Assembly: GCF_000695625.1 (NCBI RefSeq)
Contig: NZ_JMQI01000011.1
Coordinates: 1-64,000, forward strand
Length of the DNA stretch: 64,000 nt
Reading direction: 5' to 3'
Source: Amycolatopsis rifamycinica
GTDB lineage: Bacteria; Actinomycetota; Actinomycetes; Mycobacteriales; Pseudonocardiaceae
The position numbers and the translations under genes are program-made. The notes beneath the pieces are model-generated. The model saw only the letters and a list, made by a program, of their open reading frames with translations. It made no database searches and was not told the DNA's origin. Of this stretch, positions 1 through 8,193 are shown piece by piece. Numbering within the stretch: position 1 is the stretch's first letter; every line of letters starts with the position of its first letter.

Positions 1-17
1 GGAGCTGTCCTGTAAGT
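1..17 (+). repeat. Left terminal inverted repeat of the IS
   Basis: Imperfect inverted copy of 917-933, matching at 14 of 17 positions. The mismatches are at positions 3 to 5 from the outer end. The element may begin at base 1 of the window. Confidence 0.8.
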
Positions 18-607
18 CATCGGAGCCAGAGCACGATGGCGGCGATGGTCAGTTCGGCCTGGTAGTAGGCGGCGCGTTTGGCATAGCGGGTGGCTAGGTC
101 ACGGAACTGCTTGAGCCGGTTGAAGCACCGTTCGACCACGTTGCGCTGCTTGTAGACCTCAGCATCGAACGTGGGTGGTCGCCCGCCGCGGGAGCCCTTG
201 GCCGCGCGGCGGGTGATCTGATCGTCCCGCTCGGGACTGACGAAGGCGATCCTGCGGTCTCGCATCGCCTGGCGGGTCGAAGGATGCGAATAGGCTTTGT
301 CCGCGATCACCGTCTCCGGCCGGCAGCGTGGCCGGCCCGGTCCGATCCGGGCGACGCTGATGCCATCCAGCAACGGCAGCAACTGCGGGTTGTCACCGGC
401 CTGGCCTGGGGTGAGCAGGAACCGCATCGGCAGGCCACGCCCCTCGACGGCGAGGTGGATCTTCGTGCTCAGCCCGCCTCGGGACCGGCCGAGCCCTTCC
501 CCGTCGAGTGCGAGGGCTTCGATTCCGTCGCTGCATCCCCCTTTTTCCGGGCACCAGCGGCATGCTGGTGGGCCCGGACCACGCTCGAGTCCACCGAGAT
601 GATCCAT
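17..607 (-). CDS. IS5-family transposase, C-terminal frame (OrfB)
   Basis: Holds the DDE_Tnp_1-type catalytic half. After the shift site the sequence reads GGLSTKIHLAVE, then the second aspartate region (ETVIADKAYSHPSTR) and the glutamate region (RNVVERCFNRLKQFR). The ATG at 607 lies upstream of the A5G5 tract and inside OrfA, so the part before residue about 20 is probably not translated alone. The useful product is the OrfA-OrfB fusion made by -1 frameshifting at 546-537. No internal stop or deletion is evident, so the element looks potentially active. Confidence 0.85.
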   Translation of the reverse strand: MDHLGGLERGPGPPACRWCPEKGGCSDGIEALALDGEGLGRSRGGLSTKIHLAVEGRGLPMRFLLTPGQAGDNPQLLPLLDGISVARIGPGRPRCRPETVIADKAYSHPSTRQAMRDRRIAFVSPERDDQITRRAAKGSRGGRPPTFDAEVYKQRNVVERCFNRLKQFRDLATRYAKRAAYYQAELTIAAIVLWLR

Positions 608-885
608 TCGAGGTCGCCGACGGCGTCGTCTTTGACGATCACGCGGTCAAGGATCTTGTTCCAGGTGCCGTCCTTGGTCCACAACCGCAGCCGCTCATGC
701 GCGGTCTTCCACGGGCCATAGCGTTCGGGCAGGTCACGCCACGGAGCACCGGTGCGCAGCTTCCACAGGATCGCATTGATCACCTGACGGTGATCCCGCC
801 ATCGCCGCCCGCCGCCCTGCTGCGGCGGCAGCAACGGCTCGATCACTGCCCATGCCTTGTCCGTCAACTCACCGCGACCAACCAC
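469..885 (-). CDS. IS5-family transposase, N-terminal frame (OrfA)
   Basis: 138 aa. Carries the N-terminal DUF4096-type region of IS5-family transposases (GELTDKAWAVIEPLLPP, then the WRDLPERYGPW motif) and the first catalytic aspartate region (SVDSSVVRAHQH). The frame runs into an A5G5 tract (minus strand, 546-537), where a -1 shift joins it to the downstream frame at 17-607. Programmed -1 frameshifting at such a tract is known for this IS group and would give one DDE transposase of about 280 aa. The full gene therefore spans roughly 885 to 17. Confidence 0.88.
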   Translation of the reverse strand: MVGRGELTDKAWAVIEPLLPPQQGGGRRWRDHRQVINAILWKLRTGAPWRDLPERYGPWKTAHERLRLWTKDGTWNKILDRVIVKDDAVGDLEWIISVDSSVVRAHQHAAGARKKGDAATESKPSHSTGKGSAGPEAG

Positions 886-916
886 CGAACACGACTACCA
901 GAAGACCAGCTCAACC

Positions 917-933
917 ACTTACAGGACACGCCC
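917..933 (-). repeat. Right terminal inverted repeat of the IS
   Basis: Inverted partner of 1-17. Its outermost base is followed directly by TAG, giving CTAG at 933-936. Confidence 0.8.
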
Positions 934-2072
934 TAGGCCGTCGCCGCCGCGTGGACCGCGCGGACCAGGCGGGCGTTCTCCGGTGCCGCTCCGCCCGGGA
1001 AGGCGTACCGGCGGCGGTTGTAGCCGTACGCGAGGCCGCTGCGGGGGTCGGCGAACGCCTGGGAGCCGGCCGCGCCGCTGTGGCCGAAGGCGCCCTGGCC
1101 CAGCACCGGGTAGTCGACCGAGACGATCGCGAAGCCGAGGCCGAACGCGGTGTGGTTGCGCGTGGCGAGGTCGTGGCCGACCGAGTGGATCTGCGCGAAC
1201 TCCGCCGCGGTCTCCGGACGCAGCAGCGGCTCCGGGCCGCTGATCGCCGCCGCGTACATGCCGGCCAGCCCGCGTGCCGAGGCGACGCCGCCCACCGACG
1301 CCGGACTCAGCTGCCGGACCGGCTTGATGTTCGGCAGCTCCCACAGCTCCGGCGCCTTCGGGTGGTTGCGGTTGAACGCGATGCCCGTGATGCTCCGCGG
1401 CCCGGTCGCGTTCGCCTCCAGCTCCGCCAGCTGCTCCGGTGTCGGCAGCATCGGCTGGGTGGTCAGGAACCGCGGCTCCAGCTCCTCGGGCAGCCCCAGG
1501 TAGAAGTCCAGCCCGAACGGCTTCCGGACGCGCTCCTCGTAGTGCTCCTGGATGCTGCGGCCGGTGACGCGCCGGACGACCTCACCGGTCAGCGCCCCGA
1601 TCACCAGCGCGTGGTAGCCGAACGCGGTGCCGGGCCGCCAGTACGGCCGCTGCGGGGCGAGCCGCTCGGCGATGACGCGATCGTCCGCGATCTCCTCGGC
1701 GGTGAACCCGTCGTCGGCGCCCACGACACCCGCCCGGTGGGCGAGCAGCTCCCGCAAGGTGATCCCGCTCTTGCCCGCGGCGCCGAACTCCGGCCAGTAG
1801 TGCGCGACCCGCTGGTCGAGGTCGAGCACGCCGTCCTGGACGAGCAGCGCGACCACCAGGTGCGCGGCCCCCTTGGTCGAGGAGAACACGCCGGTCAGCG
1901 ATTCGCCGGTGACGGCGGGCCCGGTCCACAGGTCGACGACCCGCTCCCCGTCGACGTGCGCGACGAGCTGGGCGGCGTAGTCACCCCCTTCCCCGGCCGC
2001 GACGGCGGCGAACTCCTCCCGGACGGATTCGTACCCCTCGGCGACGGTCCCCTGGATGTCCTCGGACGACAT
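933..2072 (-). CDS. Serine hydrolase, beta-lactamase/EstB family
   Basis: 379 aa class C beta-lactamase-like serine hydrolase (PF00144 type), probably an esterase or peptidase rather than a true beta-lactamase. The SxxK nucleophile motif is SSTK at residues 64-67; a Tyr-containing segment (FGYHALVIG) and the C-terminal GHSGAAGSQAF motif follow. There is no signal peptide, so it is probably cytoplasmic. The start at 2072 is preferred because GAGGGAGCT lies just upstream; the frame is open further but no homologous sequence is expected there. The TAG stop coincides with the CTAG at the right end of the neighbouring IS, so the transposon has landed without shortening the protein. The substrate is unknown. 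Confidence 0.88.
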   Translation of the reverse strand: MSSEDIQGTVAEGYESVREEFAAVAAGEGGDYAAQLVAHVDGERVVDLWTGPAVTGESLTGVFSSTKGAAHLVVALLVQDGVLDLDQRVAHYWPEFGAAGKSGITLRELLAHRAGVVGADDGFTAEEIADDRVIAERLAPQRPYWRPGTAFGYHALVIGALTGEVVRRVTGRSIQEHYEERVRKPFGLDFYLGLPEELEPRFLTTQPMLPTPEQLAELEANATGPRSITGIAFNRNHPKAPELWELPNIKPVRQLSPASVGGVASARGLAGMYAAAISGPEPLLRPETAAEFAQIHSVGHDLATRNHTAFGLGFAIVSVDYPVLGQGAFGHSGAAGSQAFADPRSGLAYGYNRRRYAFPGGAAPENARLVRAVHAAATA

Positions 2073-2173
2073 GGCAGCTCCCTCGGTGATCGCAACGTCT
2101 GCGCCAGAAGCCAACTCACGCGATGCCGAGGTATTCCGGTAACGCGCGACCATTCCGCCGAGATGTTCCCGGC

Positions 2174-2599
2174 ATGGGGCAACCGGAGCCTGACGCGCAG
2201 GAAGCCACCACGACCAGCCGGCCCGGCCACGGCCTGGCGATCGCGTCGCTCGCGATCGGCGCGTCCGGCCTCACGCTGGCGGTCGCGACCTGGGCGGCCT
2301 GGCTGATCGTCCGGCCGGAGCTCGTGTCCGCGTGGACGCTCTCCTGGGTCACGCAGGCGTTCGTGCTGGTCCTCGGCGCGCTGTGGTTCGCCCTGCTGCC
2401 GATCAGCGTGCTGGCGCTGGTCTTCGGCATCTGCGCGGGGGCGCGCACCCGGCCCGGTTACGCCCGGATCGGCGCCACGCTGGCCGTGGTCACCGTCCTT
2501 CTCGCGTTGTCGGGTGCCGCGGTGTTCGCGACGACGTCGTGGCGGCGGGTCGGGCCGCCGATCGCCTACTTCGACATGAGGACCTCCGGGACGCGGTAG
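2174..2599 (+). CDS. Small membrane protein (DUF4190-like)
   Basis: About 141 aa. A hydrophilic N-terminus of about 20 residues is followed by three or four hydrophobic helices (GLAIASLAIGASGLTLAVA, VLVLGALWFALLPISVLALV, GATLAVVTVLLALSGAAVFA). The alternation of two helices and a GICAGARTRPG turn resembles DUF4190-type actinobacterial membrane proteins. The start is uncertain: ATG 2174 fits a short N-terminus, and ATG 2123 is in the same frame. It is divergent from the beta-lactamase-like gene across about 100 bp. Function unknown. Confidence 0.65.
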   Translation: MGQPEPDAQEATTTSRPGHGLAIASLAIGASGLTLAVATWAAWLIVRPELVSAWTLSWVTQAFVLVLGALWFALLPISVLALVFGICAGARTRPGYARIGATLAVVTVLLALSGAAVFATTSWRRVGPPIAYFDMRTSGTR

Positions 2600-2629
2600 A
2601 GAACCCGCCGCGTGGGTACCACTTCGATC

Positions 2630-2995
2630 ATGAAGCTGACCTCCACCGTGCTCGGTACGCCGGAACCGCGGGCGCTCGCCGAGTTCTACTCGAAGCTGCT
2701 GGGCTGGCCGATTCGCACCGATGAACCGGAGTGGGTGACGCTGCGGCCGGATGACGGCAGCGCGGGGCTGTCGTTCCAGCTGGAGACCGGGCACGTTCCG
2801 CCGGTGTGGCCACCGGCCGAGGGGACGCAGCAGATGCAGCTGCACCTCGACATCGAGGTCGACGACCTCCAGGAGGCGACGGCGGCGGCGACCGCCGCGG
2901 GCGCGGTGGTCGCCGAGTTCCAGCCGCAGGACGACGTCCGCGTCTGCTTCGATCCGGCCGGGCACCCGTTCTGCCTCTGGACGCGCACGGGGTGA
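2630..2995 (+). CDS. VOC family (glyoxalase/bleomycin-resistance-like) protein
   Basis: 121 aa, a single vicinal-oxygen-chelate unit. It has the usual opening (VLGTPEPRALAEFYSKLLGW), a central HLDIEVDDLQEATAAA strand-helix, and the closing DPAGHPFCLW motif. Such proteins are usually dimeric and act as metal-dependent lyases or dioxygenases, or as ligand-binding resistance proteins; the substrate cannot be told. A GTG at 2612 in frame is an alternative start. It lies 30 bp after the membrane protein on the same strand. Confidence 0.85.
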   Translation: MKLTSTVLGTPEPRALAEFYSKLLGWPIRTDEPEWVTLRPDDGSAGLSFQLETGHVPPVWPPAEGTQQMQLHLDIEVDDLQEATAAATAAGAVVAEFQPQDDVRVCFDPAGHPFCLWTRTG

Positions 2996-3071
2996 CGCCC
3001 CGCGTTCGAACGGTCACAGGATCCGCTATGTTCGGCTGAGTTCCTGTTCCCGGCGAACGGAGTTGAGTCCT

Positions 3072-4736
3072 GTGGGGGTGCACCGGATCTGGCACCACGG
3101 ACTGGTCCCCACCGAGGGGAAACGCCCCCTGGACGCCTTGCGCAGCAGGCTGATCAGCCGCCAGCGGCAGCACGACGACTACACGGTGACCGACCTCGGC
3201 TCGTCCGACGACGGCGGTTCGCGGCGGTGCGATCTCAAGTTCGCCTACGAGGGCAGCCGCTACTCCGTTCAGGTATTGCTTTCGCTGTGCTACCGCGCCG
3301 GCGAGGACCGGGTGACGTGGCTGCTGACCGCCGCGTGCACGCGGCCGTGGCGCAGCTGCCTCGACGCGCCGGCCCAGCGGATCGGGCTGGAGGAGCTCGG
3401 CGCCAGCGGCAGCGACGAGATCCCGATCGAAACGCCGGTGCTGGCCATGCGCGGCTGGTCGCGCAAGGAATGCGACCACCTCGCCGACCTGCTGGGCGAG
3501 GCGCTGGTGGCGCCCTGGCGATCTTCGGCGGTGCTGGTGCTCACCGAGCCGCCGACGGTGCCGGTCGAGGGCTGGCCCGGCCTGCTCAACGTCTTCGACG
3601 TCGACGACCGCTTCCGCCACACCCTCAACCGGCACCTGCCGCTCGGCTGCGCGGTGCCGCAGGGGGCCCGGCTGTACGTGCCGCCGTGCGACCAGCTCCC
3701 GGATTTCGTGGTCAGCGAGAGCCCGGTGTCCGGCGAGGCCCTGCAGGGCGCGATCACCCGGTTCATCCAGACCCGCGGCCGGACGCCCCTGCCGGAGGAG
3801 TGGGCGGACGTGCCGAGCGTGCGGGCCTGGTACGAGACCGATCCGTTCGCTTCGCCGGAGCGCGAGCCCGACGCCGAACTCGTCGAGAAGCTCGGCCGCG
3901 CCGAGCGGGAGCTGGCCGAGGCGCGGGGCGTGATCACGATCCTGCGGAAGAAGGCCAAGACCCACGCCGAGGAACGGGACCGGCACGCCTGCGAAGTGAA
4001 GACGCTGCGCCGCCGCCTCGAGGACGCGTGCGCCACCGACGTGGCCTGCCTGCGCGAGCAGCTCGCGCAACTGCAGGCCGAGGCCGACGACTACGCCCGG
4101 GCGTTCGAGGAGACGGAGGCCGAGCGCGACGAGCTCAGGCGCGTCAACGGGCTGCTCGCCGGCCGGCTCGCCCGCCACCACGACGCCGACGACGAGGTCG
4201 CCGCCGCCGAGCGCCCGCCCGAGGACTTCCCCAGCTTCGCCGAGCTGATCGGCGCCGCGGAAGCCTCGCTCAAGCACCTCGCGATCACGGCCGAGCCGGC
4301 ACCGGCCGCGATCCTCGACCACCATCCCAAAGCGGCCGCCTGGCGCCGCAAGGCGTGGGACGCGCTCCGCACCCTCAACGCCTACGCGGGCGCCCGGACG
4401 GCCTTGCTCGACGCGGGCCAGGACCCGGGCCCCGAGCTGTCGGACGTGCTCGCGTTCGCCCGCACCGGCCAGCCGGGTTCGCTGATCAGCGCGAACATCA
4501 TCGCGCTGGCCGAGTCGGACACGGTGACCACGAACGAGCGGCTCCGCCAAGCCCGCACGTTCCGCGTCGACCCCCGGACGAACCCGGCGGGCCGCGACTA
4601 CTTCGGTGCCCACATCGCCTTGGAGCGCTTCAAGTCGCCGGCCCCGCGTCTGCACTTCCTCGACGACACCGACCGCACGGGCACGGTGTACGTCGGCTAC
4701 CTGGGCGCCCACCTGCCGACGTCGAAGACCAACTGA
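3072..4736 (+). CDS. Coiled-coil protein of unknown function with conserved C-terminal domain
   Basis: 554 aa, function not recognised. Residues 1-250 form an alpha/beta region with no motif I can name. Residues about 262-373 are a highly charged heptad-rich coiled coil. Residues about 386-554 form a compact C-terminal domain ending in PRLHFLDD, then VYVGYLGAHLP, a motif pair that looks like a defined small domain. No signal peptide or membrane helix is present. The GTG at 3072 is chosen because GGAG lies about 10 bp upstream and the protein opens VGVHRIWHHG there. A Nudix gene follows after 15 bp on the same strand and may be cotranscribed. The layout (effector-like N-terminus, long coil, small C-terminal module) is reminiscent of conflict-system proteins, but that is only a guess. 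Confidence 0.75.
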   Translation: MGVHRIWHHGLVPTEGKRPLDALRSRLISRQRQHDDYTVTDLGSSDDGGSRRCDLKFAYEGSRYSVQVLLSLCYRAGEDRVTWLLTAACTRPWRSCLDAPAQRIGLEELGASGSDEIPIETPVLAMRGWSRKECDHLADLLGEALVAPWRSSAVLVLTEPPTVPVEGWPGLLNVFDVDDRFRHTLNRHLPLGCAVPQGARLYVPPCDQLPDFVVSESPVSGEALQGAITRFIQTRGRTPLPEEWADVPSVRAWYETDPFASPEREPDAELVEKLGRAERELAEARGVITILRKKAKTHAEERDRHACEVKTLRRRLEDACATDVACLREQLAQLQAEADDYARAFEETEAERDELRRVNGLLAGRLARHHDADDEVAAAERPPEDFPSFAELIGAAEASLKHLAITAEPAPAAILDHHPKAAAWRRKAWDALRTLNAYAGARTALLDAGQDPGPELSDVLAFARTGQPGSLISANIIALAESDTVTTNERLRQARTFRVDPRTNPAGRDYFGAHIALERFKSPAPRLHFLDDTDRTGTVYVGYLGAHLPTSKTN

Positions 4737-4751
4737 GCGAGAATCGCGCGC

Positions 4752-5153
4752 ATGACGGAGATCGCGCAGAAGCACCTGGCCTACTGCTGGATCGCCCGCG
4801 GCGACCGGGTGCTGTTCCTCCGCCGCGGCCCCGGGGTGTTCCTCGCGGGCCGGTGGGAGCTGCCCGGCGGCACGGCCGAGCCAGGCGAGCGCTTCGAGGA
4901 CACAGCGACGCGCGAAGCGGCGGAGGAGACCGGGCTGACGGTCCGCGTCACGGGCGAACTGGCCCGCGACGCGTGGCCGGACGTGGCGGGGCGCGCCCTG
5001 CACATCCACGCTTTCGTTTACACGGTGGAAGAAGAGGGAGCCGGCGAGGTGGTGCTCAACCCTGAGGAGCACGACGACTTCGCCTGGCTGACGCGGGCGC
5101 AGGCTCGGGAACTGCCACTGCCGGACCACTTCCGGCGACTGCTTGATCGGTAG
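4752..5153 (+). CDS. Nudix hydrolase (MutT-like)
   Basis: 133 aa. Contains a full Nudix box starting at [18 protein letters not shown] and ending EETG, with all Glu ligands present (G-x5-E-x7-REAAEETG). The length and the W-ELPGG opening fit small MutT/NUDT-type pyrophosphohydrolases that hydrolyse NDP-X compounds such as oxidised nucleotides or nucleotide sugars. It follows the coiled-coil gene by 15 bp and is probably cotranscribed with it. The substrate is not predictable. Confidence 0.9.
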   Translation: MTEIAQKHLAYCWIARGDRVLFLRRGPGVFLAGRWELPGGTAEPGERFEDTATREAAEETGLTVRVTGELARDAWPDVAGRALHIHAFVYTVEEEGAGEVVLNPEEHDDFAWLTRAQARELPLPDHFRRLLDR

Positions 5154-5325
5154 GGGTTTTCCTTGGCGCAGCACCGGGTTACGGCGCTGCGGAGGTCTTC
5201 GCGTGGTAGTCATGTCTCCGACGGTACCCGAACAAACGTGCGAACAGCATCACTGGATCGGGTGAACTCCGAAGTGGACCCGAGCAGCGATTTTCCTTAT
5301 GGCACAACGGATCGAAACCGGCGAT

Positions 5326-6069
5326 CTAGCGGATCGCCAGGTACCGCAGCAAAACGCTGGCGCCGTCGGTGAGCACCGAAGCCAGTTCCAGCGCCGCCGG
5401 GTCGACCACCGGACCGAAGGCCGCGCGGGTGGACGTTCCCGCCACCAGGAACGGCGCCACCGTCAACCGGAACTCGTCGACCAGACCCGCCTCGATCAGC
5501 GAACCGAACAACCGCGGGCCGCCCTCGCAGTCGATGCGGCCCAGCCCCTCCGCCACCAGCGTCGACACCACCCGCTCGGCCGGGACCGACAATTCGCCCA
5601 CCACGAACACGCGGGCACCGTGCGCCGCCCAGGCCTCGCGCAACGCCGGCGGCGCCGCCGAGCACGTGAAGACCAGTGTCGGGACCGCCGCCTTCGTGAT
5701 CACCGGGGCGTCCGCCGGCAGGGAGCGGCCCGTGGTCACCACCGCCACCGGGGCGATCGGGGCCAGCCCGAACCGGCGGCGGCGCTCAGCCGTGGCGGCG
5801 TCCGGGCGCATTCCCTCGAAGCCCTCCGCCATGGCCGTTCCCGCGCCCACCAGCACCACGTCCGCCAGGTCGTTGCCCAGGCGGTAGACGATCCGGTCCG
5901 CCAGGGTCGACAGACCACCCGATCGGCCCTCGACCGTGATGGCACCGTCCGTGCTGGAGACGAAGTTGACCGCCAGCCAGCGGGGGTCCGCCGGGTAGCG
6001 GTACAGCTGCTCGAGGTCGTCGTCGGTCAGGTCGCGCGCGGCGGGCCAGACCTCGCGGATCACTCCCAC
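5326..6069 (-). CDS. Pyrimidine reductase / RibD C-terminal-domain protein
   Basis: 247 aa RibD_C (DHFR-like fold) NADPH reductase. Diagnostic segments are NFVSSTDGAITVEGRSGGLS near residue 35, DVVLVGAGTAM near 72 and CEGGPRLFGSLIEAGLVDE near 185. Relatives include riboflavin pyrimidine reductases and stand-alone RibD-like proteins; the mycobacterial one, Rv2671, can supply dihydrofolate reductase activity. The deaminase half of RibD is absent. The gene begins at GTG 6069, or GTG 6063, where GTGA would overlap the stop of the upstream DHPS-like gene. Tight coupling with a DHPS-like partner makes a folate- or pterin-related role plausible, but that is inference. Confidence 0.85.
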   Translation of the reverse strand: MGVIREVWPAARDLTDDDLEQLYRYPADPRWLAVNFVSSTDGAITVEGRSGGLSTLADRIVYRLGNDLADVVLVGAGTAMAEGFEGMRPDAATAERRRRFGLAPIAPVAVVTTGRSLPADAPVITKAAVPTLVFTCSAAPPALREAWAAHGARVFVVGELSVPAERVVSTLVAEGLGRIDCEGGPRLFGSLIEAGLVDEFRLTVAPFLVAGTSTRAAFGPVVDPAALELASVLTDGASVLLRYLAIR

Positions 6070-6638
6070 CGGACCGCCTTGGCCGGAGGGCGCGTGCCCG
6101 CGATGCTCGCCGCCATCTCCGCCACGTGCCGCACCTCGCGGACGTGCTTCGTACGGAGGATCGCCACGCCGGCCGACGCCGCGAGGGCCGCCAGCGCCAG
6201 ACCGGCCGCTGTCCCATCCCCGGCTACCGAAACCAGGACGGGCCGGTCGGCGGGCACCGGCGTCCGGAACTCCCCGATGTCCAGTACGACGCCCGATGCG
6301 GGCACGGCAGGCGAAGGGAGCGAAGGAGCGGCGTAACCAGCGCCGTACCGGGCCGCGACCTCCGTCAGGTCCGCGCGCGCGATGAGCAGGTCGGCGCCCG
6401 CTTCGCAGCAGGTCGCGGCGACCGACGGGTCCGCGGTGTCGACCCCGATGACGAGGCCGGGAAAAGCTTCACGCGCCTGCCCGACCAGGGACTCGGCGCC
6501 CGCGCCGGCGAAACTCACGAGATCGGCGCCGTCGGCGACGGCCGAGCGGGCCGCGGGGAGCGACTCGACCGCGGCCAGCACCAGCGCGCGGTCACGGCTC
6601 AACCGGCGGCCCCGGAACACGAGGTCGGGGGTCTTCAT
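6060..6638 (-). CDS. Truncated dihydropteroate-synthase-like protein
   Basis: 192 aa, shorter than typical DHPS (about 270-280 aa). Fragments of the TIM-barrel pattern remain: DGADLVSFAGAGAESLV resembles the (D)GAdiIDvGgeS strand, VIGVDTADPSVAATCCEAGA resembles the SVDT region, and GVAILRTKHVREVRHVAEM resembles the final G-ilRvHdV strand. The N-terminal GDSFSDGG-type segment of real DHPS is missing. It is therefore unlikely to be a normal FolP. ATG 6638 has GGAGAG upstream. The 3' end overlaps the start of the RibD-like reductase by up to 10 bp, indicating translational coupling. Confidence 0.7.
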   Translation of the reverse strand: MKTPDLVFRGRRLSRDRALVLAAVESLPAARSAVADGADLVSFAGAGAESLVGQAREAFPGLVIGVDTADPSVAATCCEAGADLLIARADLTEVAARYGAGYAAPSLPSPAVPASGVVLDIGEFRTPVPADRPVLVSVAGDGTAAGLALAALAASAGVAILRTKHVREVRHVAEMAASIAGTRPPAKAVRWE

Positions 6639-6751
6639 CGCACTCTCCCTGCTGGACGTCCTCGCGATCATAAGCGAGACACCGCGGGTGAGCGTTCTTC
6701 GCCGTCAGGTGGCGGGGCTTCGTCGCCGGGCCACCCGACCTTGACGGCTCC

Positions 6752-7051
6752 TCAGGAGGCGATGGCCTCGTTGATCGCCAGCAGCTCCTGAGCGGTGCGC
6801 GTGGCGGTGAACTCGATGACGTCGTAGCGGGCGAGCCGCCGGACCACGAACGGGTCGCTGGCGAGCACGGCGTCGAGCTTGCCGCGCAGCACCGGCCGGA
6901 CCAGTATCACGTGGTCGGCCGCGCCGTTGCCCTTTCCGCAAACCAGGAAGAGTCCTTTCGAGAACTGTTTACGCACCCATTCCGAATGGTCGGGAAGCGC
7001 GTAGTCGACTTCTGTTTCGGGCGCCGTATAGGTCAACAATGCGATGTACAT
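6752..7051 (-). CDS. YciI-like protein
   Basis: 99 aa, a ferredoxin-like alpha/beta-barrel (YCII-related) protein. It opens MYIALLTYTAP and shows the family pattern of a central GKGNG loop, a charged VLVRP strand and the ASDPFVVRRLARYDVIEF segment, where YciI proteins usually have a DPF motif. Family members are small dimeric proteins, some with lyase or dehydrochlorinase roles. The ATG at 7051 is chosen from homology to the family start; an upstream in-frame codon at 7123 would add an unrelated tail. Confidence 0.85.
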   Translation of the reverse strand: MYIALLTYTAPETEVDYALPDHSEWVRKQFSKGLFLVCGKGNGAADHVILVRPVLRGKLDAVLASDPFVVRRLARYDVIEFTATRTAQELLAINEAIAS

Positions 7052-7263
7052 GTCTGCAGAGTAGAACGCACAGGCCCGCCGCGCATCCGCCTGCCGAGTG
7101 GCACCGGGCACGCGGTTCGTCAATATTCCGTCAAGAAAAAAGAAATTCCTTTACCGGTGCTTTTTCGACATACTCGCCGATTCCCGTACGCACGTCGTCG
7201 TACGTCGTGGTGTCGCCGCCGGGCCGACGCGGTGACCCCACCGGCGGCGCGAAACTGACCGGC

Positions 7264-8172
7264 ATGAACGCACTGACCCGGATCTGGTCCGACGGACGCC
7301 GCGCCGAACGCATCGCCTACGCCGTCGGCGCGGTGCTGTTCTTCAGCGGCGTCGTGCACGCTCTCGTGCTCATCGCCACCGGCGGCTCGTGGCTCGGCCC
7401 GCTGTCGATGCGCAAGGCCGTCACGTTCGGTCTGTCGTTCGGGCTGACGCTCGCCTCGGTCGCCTGGGCGACGTCCTTCCTCACCATGCGGGCTCGCGTG
7501 CGCACCCTCCTGCTCGGCGCCTTCACCGCGGCGAGCGTCGCCGAGGTCGTGCTGGTCAGCATGCAGGCGTGGCGCGGGGTGCCGTCGCACTTCAACTTCG
7601 AGACGTCGTTCGACACCGTCGTCTCGATGACGCTGGCCGCGGGCGGTGGGGTGCTCGTCCTGACCGTCATCGGCTTCACGGCCGCCGCGCTCGTCGAGCC
7701 CGGGCCGGGCGCGCCGAGCCTGCGCCTGGCCGTCCGCGCCGGCCTGGTCGTGCTGCTGGTCGCGCTGGCCACCGGTGCGGTGATGATCGGACGCGGGGTC
7801 GTCGCGGCCCGCGGCGGCGACCCGCAGCTGGCCTACACCACCGCCGGCGCCCTCAAGCCGCTGCACGCGGTCGCCATGCACGCGATCCTCGTGCTGCCCG
7901 CGCTGGCCTGGCTCCTGCGCTTCACCCTTCATTCCGAGGCGCACCGGCTCCGCGTCGTGCAGACGGCCGTCGCCGCCGACCTCGTGCTCACCGCCGTGAT
8001 CGGGGTGGAGTCCTTCACCGGCGTCGACCCCTTGGCCGCGCCGCTTCCGCTCCTGCTGCTGTCCGCGCTGGCCACGGCCGTGCTGGCGGGCACCGGGATC
8101 CACGCGTTGTCCGGCATTGAACCGGCCGTCCGATCCGCACGTGTCCTCAACGGGAAGGCAAGGGGCCGGTAA
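7264..8172 (+). CDS. Multi-pass membrane protein, unknown function
   Basis: 302 aa with about eight hydrophobic segments: AYAVGAVLFFSGVVHALVLI near 20-40, then AVTFGLSFGLTLASVAWATS, LLLGAFTAASVAEVVLVSM, VVSMTLAAGGGVLVLTVIGF, LRLAVRAGLVVLLVALATGA, HAILVLPALAWLLRFTL and a last pair near 245-285. A conserved-looking loop HFNFETSFDTVVS lies between helices 3 and 4. It is a predicted inner-membrane protein with no family I can name. The gap 7052-7263 is noticeably AT-rich (7130-7180) and probably holds divergent promoters for this gene and the YciI-like gene. Confidence 0.75.
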   Translation: MNALTRIWSDGRRAERIAYAVGAVLFFSGVVHALVLIATGGSWLGPLSMRKAVTFGLSFGLTLASVAWATSFLTMRARVRTLLLGAFTAASVAEVVLVSMQAWRGVPSHFNFETSFDTVVSMTLAAGGGVLVLTVIGFTAAALVEPGPGAPSLRLAVRAGLVVLLVALATGAVMIGRGVVAARGGDPQLAYTTAGALKPLHAVAMHAILVLPALAWLLRFTLHSEAHRLRVVQTAVAADLVLTAVIGVESFTGVDPLAAPLPLLLLSALATAVLAGTGIHALSGIEPAVRSARVLNGKARGR

Positions 8173-8193
8173 TGCGGCGGACGGAGAACACGC

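Larger units (their letters stand above)
1..933 (-). mobile_element. IS5-family (IS427-like group) insertion sequence
   Basis: A complete small insertion sequence. Imperfect terminal inverted repeats lie at 1-17 and 917-933 and match at 14 of 17 positions, sharing the core GTCCTGTAAGT. Between them are two overlapping transposase frames on the minus strand, the arrangement typical of IS5-family elements of the IS427 group. The right end abuts CTAG at 933-936, and that TAG/CTA is also the stop codon of the adjacent beta-lactamase-like gene. The left flank lies outside the window, so the target duplication cannot be confirmed. Family assignment rests on transposase motifs and organisation. Confidence 0.88.

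Noticed and set aside
852..2306. Very long plus-strand open frame opposite the serine hydrolase
   Set aside because: Arg-rich, low-complexity translation typical of antisense frames in GC-rich DNA. The minus-strand gene has motifs and a ribosome site.
2628..5213. 861-codon minus-strand frame
   Set aside because: Shadow of the VOC, coiled-coil and Nudix genes; no family motifs.
5163..5372. 69-codon open frame in the gap before the RibD-like gene
   Set aside because: No ribosome site, odd composition, and it runs into the convergent gene.
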